A DNA stretch of 13,152 nt. Origin: Actinomycetes bacterium. Lineage in GTDB: Bacteria; Actinomycetota; Actinomycetes; Actinomycetales; Cellulomonadaceae. Made by a program: the position numbers and the translations under genes. The stretch lies in assembly GCA_023426865.1 (NCBI GenBank), contig JAEZBT010000145.1:1-13152 (forward strand). The letters are read 5' to 3'. The number at the start of each line of letters is the position of its first letter. The stretch's first letter is position 1. The notes beneath the pieces are model-generated. The model did no database searches and was not told the DNA's origin. It was given only the letters and a program-made list of their open reading frames with translations. Shown here piece by piece: positions 5,951-13,152 of the stretch.

Positions 5951-8900
5951 ATGACCATCACACGCGCACGAGGAACAGCCGCAGTCGTCGGGCTCTCCAT
6001 GAGTCTCTTGGGCCTCGTGCCGGCTGGCGCGGCCAGCGCCGGGGTTGATGCTGGAAGTAGCGACTCCGGTCTCGTCGTTGCCGCGGAGACCGACGGCGGG
6101 ACGCCGACCTTCCTTTCGGGGCCGATCGCGCTCCTCGCCGACTCAGGCATCACCCTCGATCGCGGAGTCACCGTCGAGGGTGGCGCCACGATCGTGCGCA
6201 GACCCGACGGGGGAGACTACCCCCCGTCCGCCACGGCGCTGCTGACCGTGGGGCGGGACTCCCGACTCGGCTCGGTTGCGGCCGACACGGTCTCGCTGGG
6301 CCGTGGCACGACGGTCGCTGATCTGGCCACGAACAGCACCGACCCTGGCGGAACGGTCACCGGCGAAGCGACGAGCGTAGCCGTCCCGATCGGCGTTCCC
6401 TATCCCGCGCCCGCCCCCGCCACGGCAGGCGCGGATCCGGTCGACGTAGCTCGCGGGATGACCCTGGAACTCGCTCCCGGTGCGTACGGGGACGTGACGG
6501 TCTCGCGCGAGAGCACGCTCACGTTGTCCGGTGGGGACTACGTCTTCGCCTCCCTCAGTCTGGACCGAGACGCAGAGCTTCTCTCAGGTGACCCGACGAC
6601 TGTGACGATCACGGGGCGGGCTTCCATCGGCCGCAACTCGGTCGTCGGGGACATCAATGCGGAGAGCATGAACTTGGCCCTGACCGTGCTGACCGCCGAC
6701 GAAGGCCAGGATGCGCCGGCGATCACTGTCGACCGGGACGTCGCCCTTGGCGCCACGCTCGCTGCACCCGTCGGCACCCTCTCCGTTGCTCGCAACGTTC
6801 GCCTCGTTGGATCTCTGACGGCGGCGTGGCTCCAGGTCGGGCGAGACGTCACCCTCACCTACCGCGCGCCGTTGGTCGCCTCCCTCACTGCGCCGCCGGG
6901 GACTGTCGAGGTTGACGGTCCGGACGGCCTCCAGTTGGAGATCGAGTCGGGAGGCGGGCTGAATGCCTGGGACGTGCGGGTCGCCCGGGACGAGTTCCTC
7001 ACCGAGCAGGTGGCGGACTCCCTCGTGAGCCCGGTCTACGACATCGACCTGCCCGACGACGCCGCTGTCACCTCCGCGCAGCTGACGATCCCCTACCTGG
7101 CCGACCGTGTCGGCTCCTTCCCGGAGTCGGATCTGCGGATCTACCACCACGACGACGACCTAGGCCTCTGGGTTGCGCTTGAGGGTGAACAGGTCGTCGA
7201 CACCGAGAACGACACGGTGTCGGTCGGGGTCGACGGCTTCTCCGCCTACGCCGTGTTCAAGCTCGGTTCGGACGGGTTCGAACGCTACTGGGCGACCAAG
7301 GAGGTCTTCTGCCTGCAGGAGGGTGAGGCCGAGGACGTCGGTGTGGACGTGGCGTTCGTCGTCGACACGTCCGGCTCCATGGCGAGCAGCGACCCGGGCG
7401 CGATGCGGGTCGCAGGCTCCGAAGCCTTCCTCGACCAGATGCGCCCGGACGACAGGGCCGCCGTCGTCGGCTTCTCCGGGAGTGCCTACACCCTCCAGCC
7501 TCTGACCCCGCTGAACACCGACGCCGACGTCGCAGCGGTTCGTGACGCGCTGAGCGCCACGTCCCGGGCCAGTGGGGGTACGTCGATCTCGGCAGCAGTT
7601 CAGGCTGGACTCTCGGCACTCACGGGGGAGACCGCGGTGGGCCGGGTGCGGGTGATGATCCTGCTGACCGACGGTCAGAGCAGCTACAGCACGTGGCTGA
7701 CTGACGCCGCCCGCGACGACGGCGTGGTGATCCACACCATAGGGCTCGGTTCAGGGGTCGACGCCGCGCTCCTGGAGTCGATCGCGTCCGGAACGGGCGG
7801 CGCGTACATGCACCTGGCGGATCCGGCCCAACTGCCCAGCCTGTACCTCGAGCTCGGTAGAGGCATCATCGACGACGGAACCGACAGCGACGCCGACGGC
7901 TTGACGGACTGCGAGGAGACCTACGGGGTCCTCACCAGCTACGGGTTCTATGACGTTTCCCTCGACGGAGGCCAGAACAACCCCTTCCTCGGCAATCGTC
8001 GCGTCGCGAGCGACCCGAGCATGGCCGACACGGATGGCGACGGCCTCACCGACGGCGAGGAGGTCCGTGGCCGTGGCATGGGGGAGCCGCTCGACCTGCG
8101 CGACTACGCCGCGCTGCGGTCGACCTACGGCTTCCTGATCGACGCGGGAATCACCAAGTACTTCATCGGTTACTCCCTGCCCACGGAGACCGACTCCGAT
8201 CGGGATACCGTCTCGGACTTCGACGAGACGAACGGCCTGACGGTCGCGGGCGGTCAGCACTACACGTCACGGGCCGACCGACGTGATACCGACTTCGACC
8301 TGAACACCGATGACGTCGAGTACCGCCTGGGAACGAACCCGCGCGAGCCGGATGCGAGCGAGCTCGGGATCGCAGGGCTGGACCCCTACACGACACTCTT
8401 CCAGCCCGCCCTGTACGGCACCTCCACCCCCGTCATCAATGGTCACCACGCCTACTTCCGCGGCCTCACGAGGTTCCTGGAGTTCACATCCACCGTTCAG
8501 TTCGACGAGGACTGGAACTGCACCGACAACTGCTCAGCCCTTCTTGGTGCCGCCGCCCAGGTTGAAGGGTCCGCCTGCTGGGTCCCGTTCTTCGGCAGTA
8601 ACTGCACCACCGAGGAGAAGGTCCGTACGCTGGTGCGGCAGTCGGTGGAGAGCCAGCAGATCTTCACGCGCACGGGTGACTTCACAGGCAGCTTCGCGAA
8701 CCAGGAAGCGGCCGTTCAGTGCGTGGCCAACAACGTCGACCGCAGCGCGTGCCTCGACCCGGCCATGTACTCGGGCACTCCGTCGAGCATCCCTCTGGAC
8801 GACGCTGAGCTGTCGGACGGACCTCCGAACGACAACCTCGACGCGGTCATCGCGGAAGTCCTCCTCAACGTCGCGGGGGGGTACCGGCCGAAGAACCAAT

Positions 8901-9235
8901 GCCAGGCCGCGCTCGGCGGGGTCTACGTGTTGCTGGATGCAGCGGGCCAGATCGTCTACGTCGGCCAGACGAACGACTTCGAGCGTAGACGGCTCGAGCA
9001 TCAACGGGACGCGCGACTGAGCGGCTACGACTTCAGGGAGCGCTACCAGATCAGCGACTACCAAACGCGGCGCGGCATGGAGCAGCGCGTGTTCAATGAC
9101 ACGTGGGGTGACGTTGACGTCCGGACGGCGCAAGCGCAGGGCAGCCTAAACCGGCAGCGCCCGATGTCGTTCAAGAACCCGGCGCTGCAGTCGCGGCTGG
9201 ACCTCGCTCGGGGGTTCTTGCGACAGTGCACCTAA
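5951..9235 (+). CDS. Secreted vWA protein with C-terminal GIY-YIG nuclease, probable polymorphic toxin
   Basis: A 1094-aa exported protein. Residues 1-31 form a signal peptide (TRARG, then hydrophobic VVGLSMSLLGLVPAG, ending AASAG). Residues about 65-305 hold a degenerate beta-solenoid repeat. Residues 305-465 look all-beta. A von Willebrand A domain (465-640) has a full MIDAS: D472-T-S474-G-S476, T544 and D574. Asp-rich calcium-binding, TSP3-like loops begin near 645, 693, 748 and 779. A cysteine-containing region precedes a GIY-YIG nuclease (about 985-1094): GVY at 990-992, VYVG at 1002-1005, basic R1012-R1014, H1017, metal-binding Glu candidate E1044 and Asn N1067. An enzymatic tip at the C-terminus of a long secreted carrier, followed by an immunity-like gene 36 nt downstream, is the polymorphic toxin layout. 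The predicted role is DNA cleavage in competitors. How it reaches a target cytoplasm is not evident. The start is set by the RBS and signal peptide. Confidence 0.9.
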   Translation: MTITRARGTAAVVGLSMSLLGLVPAGAASAGVDAGSSDSGLVVAAETDGGTPTFLSGPIALLADSGITLDRGVTVEGGATIVRRPDGGDYPPSATALLTVGRDSRLGSVAADTVSLGRGTTVADLATNSTDPGGTVTGEATSVAVPIGVPYPAPAPATAGADPVDVARGMTLELAPGAYGDVTVSRESTLTLSGGDYVFASLSLDRDAELLSGDPTTVTITGRASIGRNSVVGDINAESMNLALTVLTADEGQDAPAITVDRDVALGATLAAPVGTLSVARNVRLVGSLTAAWLQVGRDVTLTYRAPLVASLTAPPGTVEVDGPDGLQLEIESGGGLNAWDVRVARDEFLTEQVADSLVSPVYDIDLPDDAAVTSAQLTIPYLADRVGSFPESDLRIYHHDDDLGLWVALEGEQVVDTENDTVSVGVDGFSAYAVFKLGSDGFERYWATKEVFCLQEGEAEDVGVDVAFVVDTSGSMASSDPGAMRVAGSEAFLDQMRPDDRAAVVGFSGSAYTLQPLTPLNTDADVAAVRDALSATSRASGGTSISAAVQAGLSALTGETAVGRVRVMILLTDGQSSYSTWLTDAARDDGVVIHTIGLGSGVDAALLESIASGTGGAYMHLADPAQLPSLYLELGRGIIDDGTDSDADGLTDCEETYGVLTSYGFYDVSLDGGQNNPFLGNRRVASDPSMADTDGDGLTDGEEVRGRGMGEPLDLRDYAALRSTYGFLIDAGITKYFIGYSLPTETDSDRDTVSDFDETNGLTVAGGQHYTSRADRRDTDFDLNTDDVEYRLGTNPREPDASELGIAGLDPYTTLFQPALYGTSTPVINGHHAYFRGLTRFLEFTSTVQFDEDWNCTDNCSALLGAAAQVEGSACWVPFFGSNCTTEEKVRTLVRQSVESQQIFTRTGDFTGSFANQEAAVQCVANNVDRSACLDPAMYSGTPSSIPLDDAELSDGPPNDNLDAVIAEVLLNVAGGYRPKNQCQAALGGVYVLLDAAGQIVYVGQTNDFERRRLEHQRDARLSGYDFRERYQISDYQTRRGMEQRVFNDTWGDVDVRTAQAQGSLNRQRPMSFKNPALQSRLDLARGFLRQCT

Positions 9236-9271
9236 TGCGGGGGCGGCTAGCTGTCGACGGAGGGGGCGAGC

Positions 9272-10111
9272 GTGGCAGGAGCGGGTCGTAGCGCCCCGTA
9301 TCGGCTGGGCGACTGGTTCTTGGTGCCGCTGGCCGACGGCCGGGTCGCTCCCGGGCGAGTGGCACGCAACCCCGCACTCCACGTGACGTTGAGCTACATC
9401 TTCTCGCCCGTGGAGCCGCCAGTCGGCCTGGAAGAGGTTCGTCAGTATGAGCCGGGGGACGCGATCGCGGCCGTTCGCGTCTCCGGTCTATCGATCGCTG
9501 ATGAGTGGAGGTTGCTTGGCGGGCACGAAGACTTCGACCCCCGCGCGTGGCCGATTCCCGAACTGGAGGACGCCGATCCCCTTCGCCCGGGACGGCTCGA
9601 GGCGTGGCGGCTGGACGAGCGCCTGAGGGTTGTCGAGCGCAACGTCGTGCCTTTCGGAGAGGTCGGGCGGCGTCAGCCAGCTGGGTCCATGGGCGCGGTG
9701 TTCCTTGAGCAGTGGCTCGTCATCCAGCTCGAGAAGGGCGCCTTGCGTCCGGTGCGGGAGCAGATCTGGTGGCCCGGTGACGACCCGACCTCCCGGCCGG
9801 TCGCCTCATCCACGGTTGCCGAAGCGCCGGTCGCCCCACCGAGCAAGGTCGTCGTTGTCCTGCCGGGGCCAGAAGCTGTGTGGGACGTCGAGGACCTGCT
9901 GCGAGAGCGCCTGCCCGCCCGCTACGGCGAGGTCGACGGCAACCTCATGAGCCCCGACGGCGCCGAGATCCTCGTCTACACCAACCACCCCGCCCGAACC
10001 GCCCGGCGCATCGCTCGCCTGCTCGCTGGCCGCGACCTTCCTCGCGGGGCGCACCTGCGTCGCGAGACCGATGGCGGCGACCCCGTCATCATCCCCCTGG
10101 CTCCACTCTGA
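9272..10111 (+). CDS. Imm26-like immunity protein with an extra C-terminal domain
   Basis: A soluble 279-aa protein without signal peptide or membrane segment. The N-terminus (YRLGDWFLVPLADG at 10-23, then RVAPGRVAR) resembles the Immunity 26 family, whose members begin with a GDxFxVPLxDG strand pair and neutralise polymorphic toxins. A Pro/Ser/Ala-rich linker (about 172-191) leads to a second alpha/beta segment (192-279) starting KVVVVLPGPEAVWDVEDLL and containing VDGNLMSPDGAEILVYTNH. This second part resembles a small domain I have seen in actinobacterial hypothetical proteins; I cannot name it. The GTG start has GGAGGG about 7 nt upstream, and only 36 nt separate it from the toxin stop, so the two are probably cotranscribed. 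A cytoplasmic partner fits protection from the nuclease. The family call rests on motif resemblance. Confidence 0.78.
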   Translation: MAGAGRSAPYRLGDWFLVPLADGRVAPGRVARNPALHVTLSYIFSPVEPPVGLEEVRQYEPGDAIAAVRVSGLSIADEWRLLGGHEDFDPRAWPIPELEDADPLRPGRLEAWRLDERLRVVERNVVPFGEVGRRQPAGSMGAVFLEQWLVIQLEKGALRPVREQIWWPGDDPTSRPVASSTVAEAPVAPPSKVVVVLPGPEAVWDVEDLLRERLPARYGEVDGNLMSPDGAEILVYTNHPARTARRIARLLAGRDLPRGAHLRRETDGGDPVIIPLAPL

Positions 10112-10191
10112 GCCCAGGACGCCGACAGACTCCTCATGCCTCGACGTCGAACCGAGATCGTCGAACGCTGCAGGGGTTCGGCCACCCCCGA
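10112..10191. other. Convergent gap between immunity gene and excisionase
   Basis: 80 bp between convergent stops. It contains the perfect palindrome TCGACGTCGA at 10141-10150. No T-run follows it, so I do not call a terminator. Confidence 0.4.
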
Positions 10192-10416
10192 CTAGGGCCA
10201 CCTGCGCGGATGTCGCGGGATCACGCGGGCTGGCCGGAGTAGGTCTTCGAGGTCGCTGCGGCGAATGCGGACGACGCGGGCGCCGACCTTGACTGCACGC
10301 AGATCGCCGTCGGCGATGAGCTTGCGGATGAAGCGCTCCGTGACGGCGAGCTCGTCGGCCGCCTCGGCGACCGTCAGGAAGGGCCGGCCCGTCGAGCCGG
10401 TAGTGATGGCGGACAT
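10192..10416 (-). CDS. Excisionase-like HTH_17 (MerR-type) protein
   Basis: A 74-aa basic DNA-binding protein. Residues 13-60 form a winged-helix/HTH_17 domain: FLTVAEAADELAVTERFIRKL, given here as FLTVAEAADELAV followed by TERFIRKLI, then DLRAVKVGARVVRIRRSDLEDLL. This is the standard form of Xis and small AlpA-like proteins of actinobacterial integrative elements, which bend att DNA to direct excision or regulate element genes. The ATG at 10416 is preceded by AGAAGGAG (- strand, 10421-10428) with a 4-nt spacer. The frame stays open to 10680, but that extension overlaps the relaxase and is compositional. It starts 25 nt after the relaxase stop, so it is the distal gene of a relaxase-xis operon. 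No integrase is next to it, which is unusual for a dedicated Xis. Confidence 0.85.
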   Translation of the reverse strand: MSAITTGSTGRPFLTVAEAADELAVTERFIRKLIADGDLRAVKVGARVVRIRRSDLEDLLRPARVIPRHPRRWP

Positions 10417-10441
10417 GGCGCTCCTTCTGGTGCTCGGCTGG

Positions 10442-13152
10442 TCACAGTGATCGAGTGGGCGGATCGAGAACAGGTGCGGCCGCGGCCGGCCGGTAGGCGG
10501 TGAGCTGTGAGCGCGCGGACTGGCCGAAGTCGTGCGGCGGCCGCAGTGGCGGTACAGGGAGAGGCGCGGGCGTGCTCGGGTGGTACGTCGCCCAGGTCTC
10601 GGTGGCGGTCGGCTCCGCGTGGGACGTGGAGAGGATGCCGTCGAGCACGTCGCGGTACGAGCTCGCGGGCGTCGCGGCACCGGGCACGCACTCGCCGTCG
10701 ACGCCGTCCGTCACGACGTACACGCGGTTCAGGTCCCGCCCGCGCGACATCGCTACGTACAGGTCCTCGCGTCCCATCCCCGGCACGGCGACGGTGTGCG
10801 TCTCGTCGACTGTCATGCCCTGCGTCCGCGCGGTGCTGGCCGCGTAGCCGAGCTCGACGTGTTCGGCGACGTAGGCCTGCGGGAGCAGCACCATCCCGTC
10901 GTCCCGCCCTGGGCTGCCAGCTGGCCGTACCCGCAGCCCGCCGTTGTCGCTCACCCCGACGACGTCCCACAGGTTCCCGTTGCGCACGAACCCGTCCGCA
11001 GTGCGCAGTCGCCGGTGGTTCCGCCGCGTGACGATGCGATCGCCGACGCCGGCCACCAGCCCGTCGTGCAGCTCGACTCCTCCCTCGCGGACGGCGCCTG
11101 ACCGCACGCCGTCGGCACGCGCCATCGCGTTCAGGGCGCGCACCGTGCGGTTGTCGGCGGCCTGGAGCACGGCCACCCGTCCCGCCGCGCCGGCTGCTAG
11201 GTACTCACCGAGCGCGGCGTCGAGCATCTGCTCGCGCGACCCACCGACGAACGCGCCGTGAGCGTCGTAGGCGTGGAGCGCGGCCGGCTGCCCGCGCCGC
11301 AGCTGCAGACTCGCCCGCGCCTCCCATGGGTGCCGGAACCGGCGCAGCGAGGTGAGCTCCGCCGTCGGGCCGCGGCGGGCGAGCATGCCGAACGCGCCGC
11401 CCGCGTCGACGGACCCGCGCTGGAGGTGGTCGCCGACCAGGAGCACCTTCGCGCCTGCCGCCTCCGCCTGGCCGACGACGGCGAGGCTGCGGGTGTCGGC
11501 GAGCGAGGCCTCGTCGACGATCACGACCTGGCCCGGCGCGAGCGACCACCGACCGGCCTCCCGGCGCAGCGCGACGGCTTGGTGATCGCGCCCGCCGTCC
11601 CCACCGCTCGCCGCGAGTCTCGCCTGCACCGCCGCGTAGGCGCGGCCGCGTGCATGGGCGCCGTCCCCGACGGTCTCGTAGAGCCACATGGCCGCCGTCT
11701 CGCACGGCACGCCGAGCGACGCCTCGAGCGCGCGGGCCGCGGTCGCCGACGGCGCGAGCCCGATGACGGGGCCGACGTTCTCCGTCCAGAGCTCGGCGAG
11801 GGCGGCGAGTGTCGTCGTCTTGCCCGAGCCCGCCGGGCCGACAAGCGCGTCGAGCCGCCGGCCGGAGGTGAGCACCGCGCGGACGGCGGCCCGCCGGTCG
11901 GGTGCGAGCCGCGCGAGCTGGTGGTGCCCGCGGTACCGCGGCTCGTCGATGAGTCGGGGGTCGATGGCGGCGGCGCCGGGCGCCTCGCTTGCGTCGATGA
12001 CCGACTTCTCCGCGGCGAGCAGCTCGGTGGACGTGTAGAGCGCCTCGCCGACGCCGACCCGCTCGGGGTCGCGGGTGTCGTCGAGGTGGACGCACCGACC
12101 GGCCGCCTCGGTCGTGATCTCGTTGAGCAGCCGCAGCCGCTCGGCGGGTGACGCCATCCGCAGCGGCAGCGTCGTGCGCGCGGCGGCCGCACCAAGGTTC
12201 CAGGTGGTCCAGACCGAGCGGCGCGTGGCGACGTCGCTGAGTACGGCTGCCATGACGGCGGCCCGCACCTCCGTCCCGACGTCGTGGGCGCGGAGCCCGC
12301 GGGCGTAGGTGCCGGCCATGGCTCGGGCGGCGAGGTCGCGCGGCTCGACGCCGGTCAGCGCGCGGGCGCGGTTCGCCCACTCGGTGAGCAGGTCGCGGAG
12401 CGGGCGGACGACCTTCGGCGGCCGCGTTGCCCGCGTGAGGTGCTGGCGTGCCCGGCTGGTCTCGATTCGCGACGGGCTGCGGCCGCGGGAAGCGACGAAG
12501 TCGGCGGCCCACTGCTGCTCGGCGCAGTGGATCTGCTCGGCGCGGGTGGAGAAGGCGGCCAGGACGGCGTCGCCGATCCCCTCGAGCTCGAAGGCGGGGT
12601 TGCGCCGCTCGCCGCGCGACCTGTGGGACCAGCGCACGGGCAGGCGGCGGGCGAGCTCGTCGGCGAGGAGGGAGTCGTAGAGCGCCGAGACCGTGACCGC
12701 CGCGGCGTGGACGGTCGTGCCGTCGAGGGAGCGCCAGACGCCGTCGGGGCCCTGGACCTTGTTGGCGACGACGACGTGCGTGTGCAGGTTCGGGTCGCCG
12801 GCGCGCGAGTCCCAGTGGTCGAAGGCCGCGGCGATGACGCCACGCGTGCGGACCTGGCGGAAGCCCGCGTGGCCGACGCGCGTGCGAGCGACGGTGCGCT
12901 CGACGAAGTCCAGGGCCTGGTCGACGGCGGCGCGGTGTGCGGCGTGGACGGCGGTGCGGGTGGCGTCGTCGCCGAGCGCCCACAGGACCGAGGCGGACTT
13001 GGGGACGGTGAAGGTGAGGTCGTAGCCGACGACGGCGCGGTCGGCGCGGTCACGGTACGAGCGGCCGAGGGGAGCGTCGGTCAGCGGGTCGTGGCCGTCG
13101 CGGAAGACGGCGGCCATGGCGGGCTCGGTGACCGCGGCGCCGGGGCGGAGGC
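10442..13152 (-). CDS. MobF-family relaxase-helicase (TrwC/TraA-like), N-terminus outside the window
   Basis: Conjugative relaxase that would nick at oriT, stay linked to the strand and unwind it. The frame is open to the window edge, and residues before the first ATG (13117) still read like the family (GAAVTEPAMAAVFRDGHDP), so the true start and the catalytic tyrosines lie further right. Numbering from that ATG: the metal-binding three-His motif is H101, H112 and H114 in FDHWDSRAGDPNLHTH. The RecD-like helicase has Walker A GPAGSGKTTT (427-436), Walker B VVIVDEAS (531-538), motif III LLVGDHLQRG (559-568), and motifs V/VI in GYAASTARTQGMTVDETHT and YVAMSRGR (787-794). Only about 95 residues follow motif VI, Pro-rich and without a further domain. 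The gene ends 25 nt before the excisionase gene. It indicates mobilisation or self-transfer; no type IV secretion gene is visible. Confidence 0.93.
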   Translation of the reverse strand, partial: LRPGAAVTEPAMAAVFRDGHDPLTDAPLGRSYRDRADRAVVGYDLTFTVPKSASVLWALGDDATRTAVHAAHRAAVDQALDFVERTVARTRVGHAGFRQVRTRGVIAAAFDHWDSRAGDPNLHTHVVVANKVQGPDGVWRSLDGTTVHAAAVTVSALYDSLLADELARRLPVRWSHRSRGERRNPAFELEGIGDAVLAAFSTRAEQIHCAEQQWAADFVASRGRSPSRIETSRARQHLTRATRPPKVVRPLRDLLTEWANRARALTGVEPRDLAARAMAGTYARGLRAHDVGTEVRAAVMAAVLSDVATRRSVWTTWNLGAAAARTTLPLRMASPAERLRLLNEITTEAAGRCVHLDDTRDPERVGVGEALYTSTELLAAEKSVIDASEAPGAAAIDPRLIDEPRYRGHHQLARLAPDRRAAVRAVLTSGRRLDALVGPAGSGKTTTLAALAELWTENVGPVIGLAPSATAARALEASLGVPCETAAMWLYETVGDGAHARGRAYAAVQARLAASGGDGGRDHQAVALRREAGRWSLAPGQVVIVDEASLADTRSLAVVGQAEAAGAKVLLVGDHLQRGSVDAGGAFGMLARRGPTAELTSLRRFRHPWEARASLQLRRGQPAALHAYDAHGAFVGGSREQMLDAALGEYLAAGAAGRVAVLQAADNRTVRALNAMARADGVRSGAVREGGVELHDGLVAGVGDRIVTRRNHRRLRTADGFVRNGNLWDVVGVSDNGGLRVRPAGSPGRDDGMVLLPQAYVAEHVELGYAASTARTQGMTVDETHTVAVPGMGREDLYVAMSRGRDLNRVYVVTDGVDGECVPGAATPASSYRDVLDGILSTSHAEPTATETWATYHPSTPAPLPVPPLRPPHDFGQSARSQLTAYRPAAAAPVLDPPTRSL

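Larger units (their letters stand above)
5516..13152. mobile_element. Integrative (conjugative or mobilizable) element, right end outside the window
   Basis: The left limit is the tRNA-Gly(CCC) remnant, whose identity to the tRNA stops at about 5558. Because the remnant keeps the tRNA 3' end and terminator on its left, the inserted DNA must lie to the right. The contents agree: a toxin-immunity cargo pair, an excisionase-like protein and a MobF relaxase. No integrase and no second att site are visible, so both should lie beyond 13152 next to an intact tRNA-Gly. The cargo genes use visibly more T-ending and TTG codons than the flanking chromosomal genes, consistent with separate ancestry. Confidence 0.72.

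Noticed and set aside
11205..12983. 592-aa - strand frame inside the relaxase
   Set aside because: Offset frame of the relaxase gene, almost wholly Arg/Ala/Pro. The relaxase motifs are in the other frame.
1..13152. CRISPR arrays, insertion sequences, riboswitches and rRNA
   Set aside because: No regularly spaced identical repeats, transposase, terminal inverted repeats with target duplication, or conserved RNA elements other than the tRNA half were seen on either strand.

Overview
The window is very GC-rich DNA (GC-biased third codon positions, frequent GTG starts) and looks like a high-GC actinobacterium, probably a Cellulomonas/Micrococcales- or Streptomyces-type genome. The genus is inference only. 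It splits into two parts at a tRNA fragment near 5516-5558.

Left part (1-5515), chromosome-like. A DesK-type sensor histidine kinase, cut by the window edge, overlaps a NarL/DesR-type response regulator by 4 nt (two-component operon, + strand). Convergent to it is a WYL-domain, DeoR-type repressor (- strand). The repressor is divergent from an epoxide-hydrolase-like alpha/beta hydrolase, and a perfect 10-bp inverted repeat lies between them as a probable operator. An AAA_14/DUF4143 ATPase follows on the - strand.

Boundary (5475-5558). A hairpin terminator and the 3' half of a tRNA-Gly(CCC) lie on the - strand. The fragment starts in the anticodon loop and the 5' half is missing. This is the signature of an attachment site left at the far end of an element integrated into a tRNA gene. 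The geometry puts the element to the right, so the intact tRNA and the integrase should lie beyond the right edge of the window.

Right part (5559-13152), mobile element. Next to the att site is a two-gene unit on the + strand. Its first gene encodes a 1094-aa secreted protein: signal peptide, about ten rungs of an Arg-marked beta-solenoid repeat, an all-beta domain, a von Willebrand A domain with an intact MIDAS, Asp-rich calcium-binding (TSP3-like) repeats, a cysteine-containing region and a C-terminal GIY-YIG nuclease. The second gene, 36 nt downstream with its own strong RBS, encodes an Imm26-like immunity protein with an extra C-terminal domain. Together they read as a polymorphic toxin-immunity pair of unusual architecture, carried as cargo, and they are the most interesting object here. 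Convergent to them is an operon (- strand) of a MobF/TrwC relaxase-helicase, cut by the right edge, and a 74-aa excisionase/HTH_17 protein. The element therefore looks like an integrative conjugative or mobilizable element that carries an interbacterial nuclease effector next to its att end.
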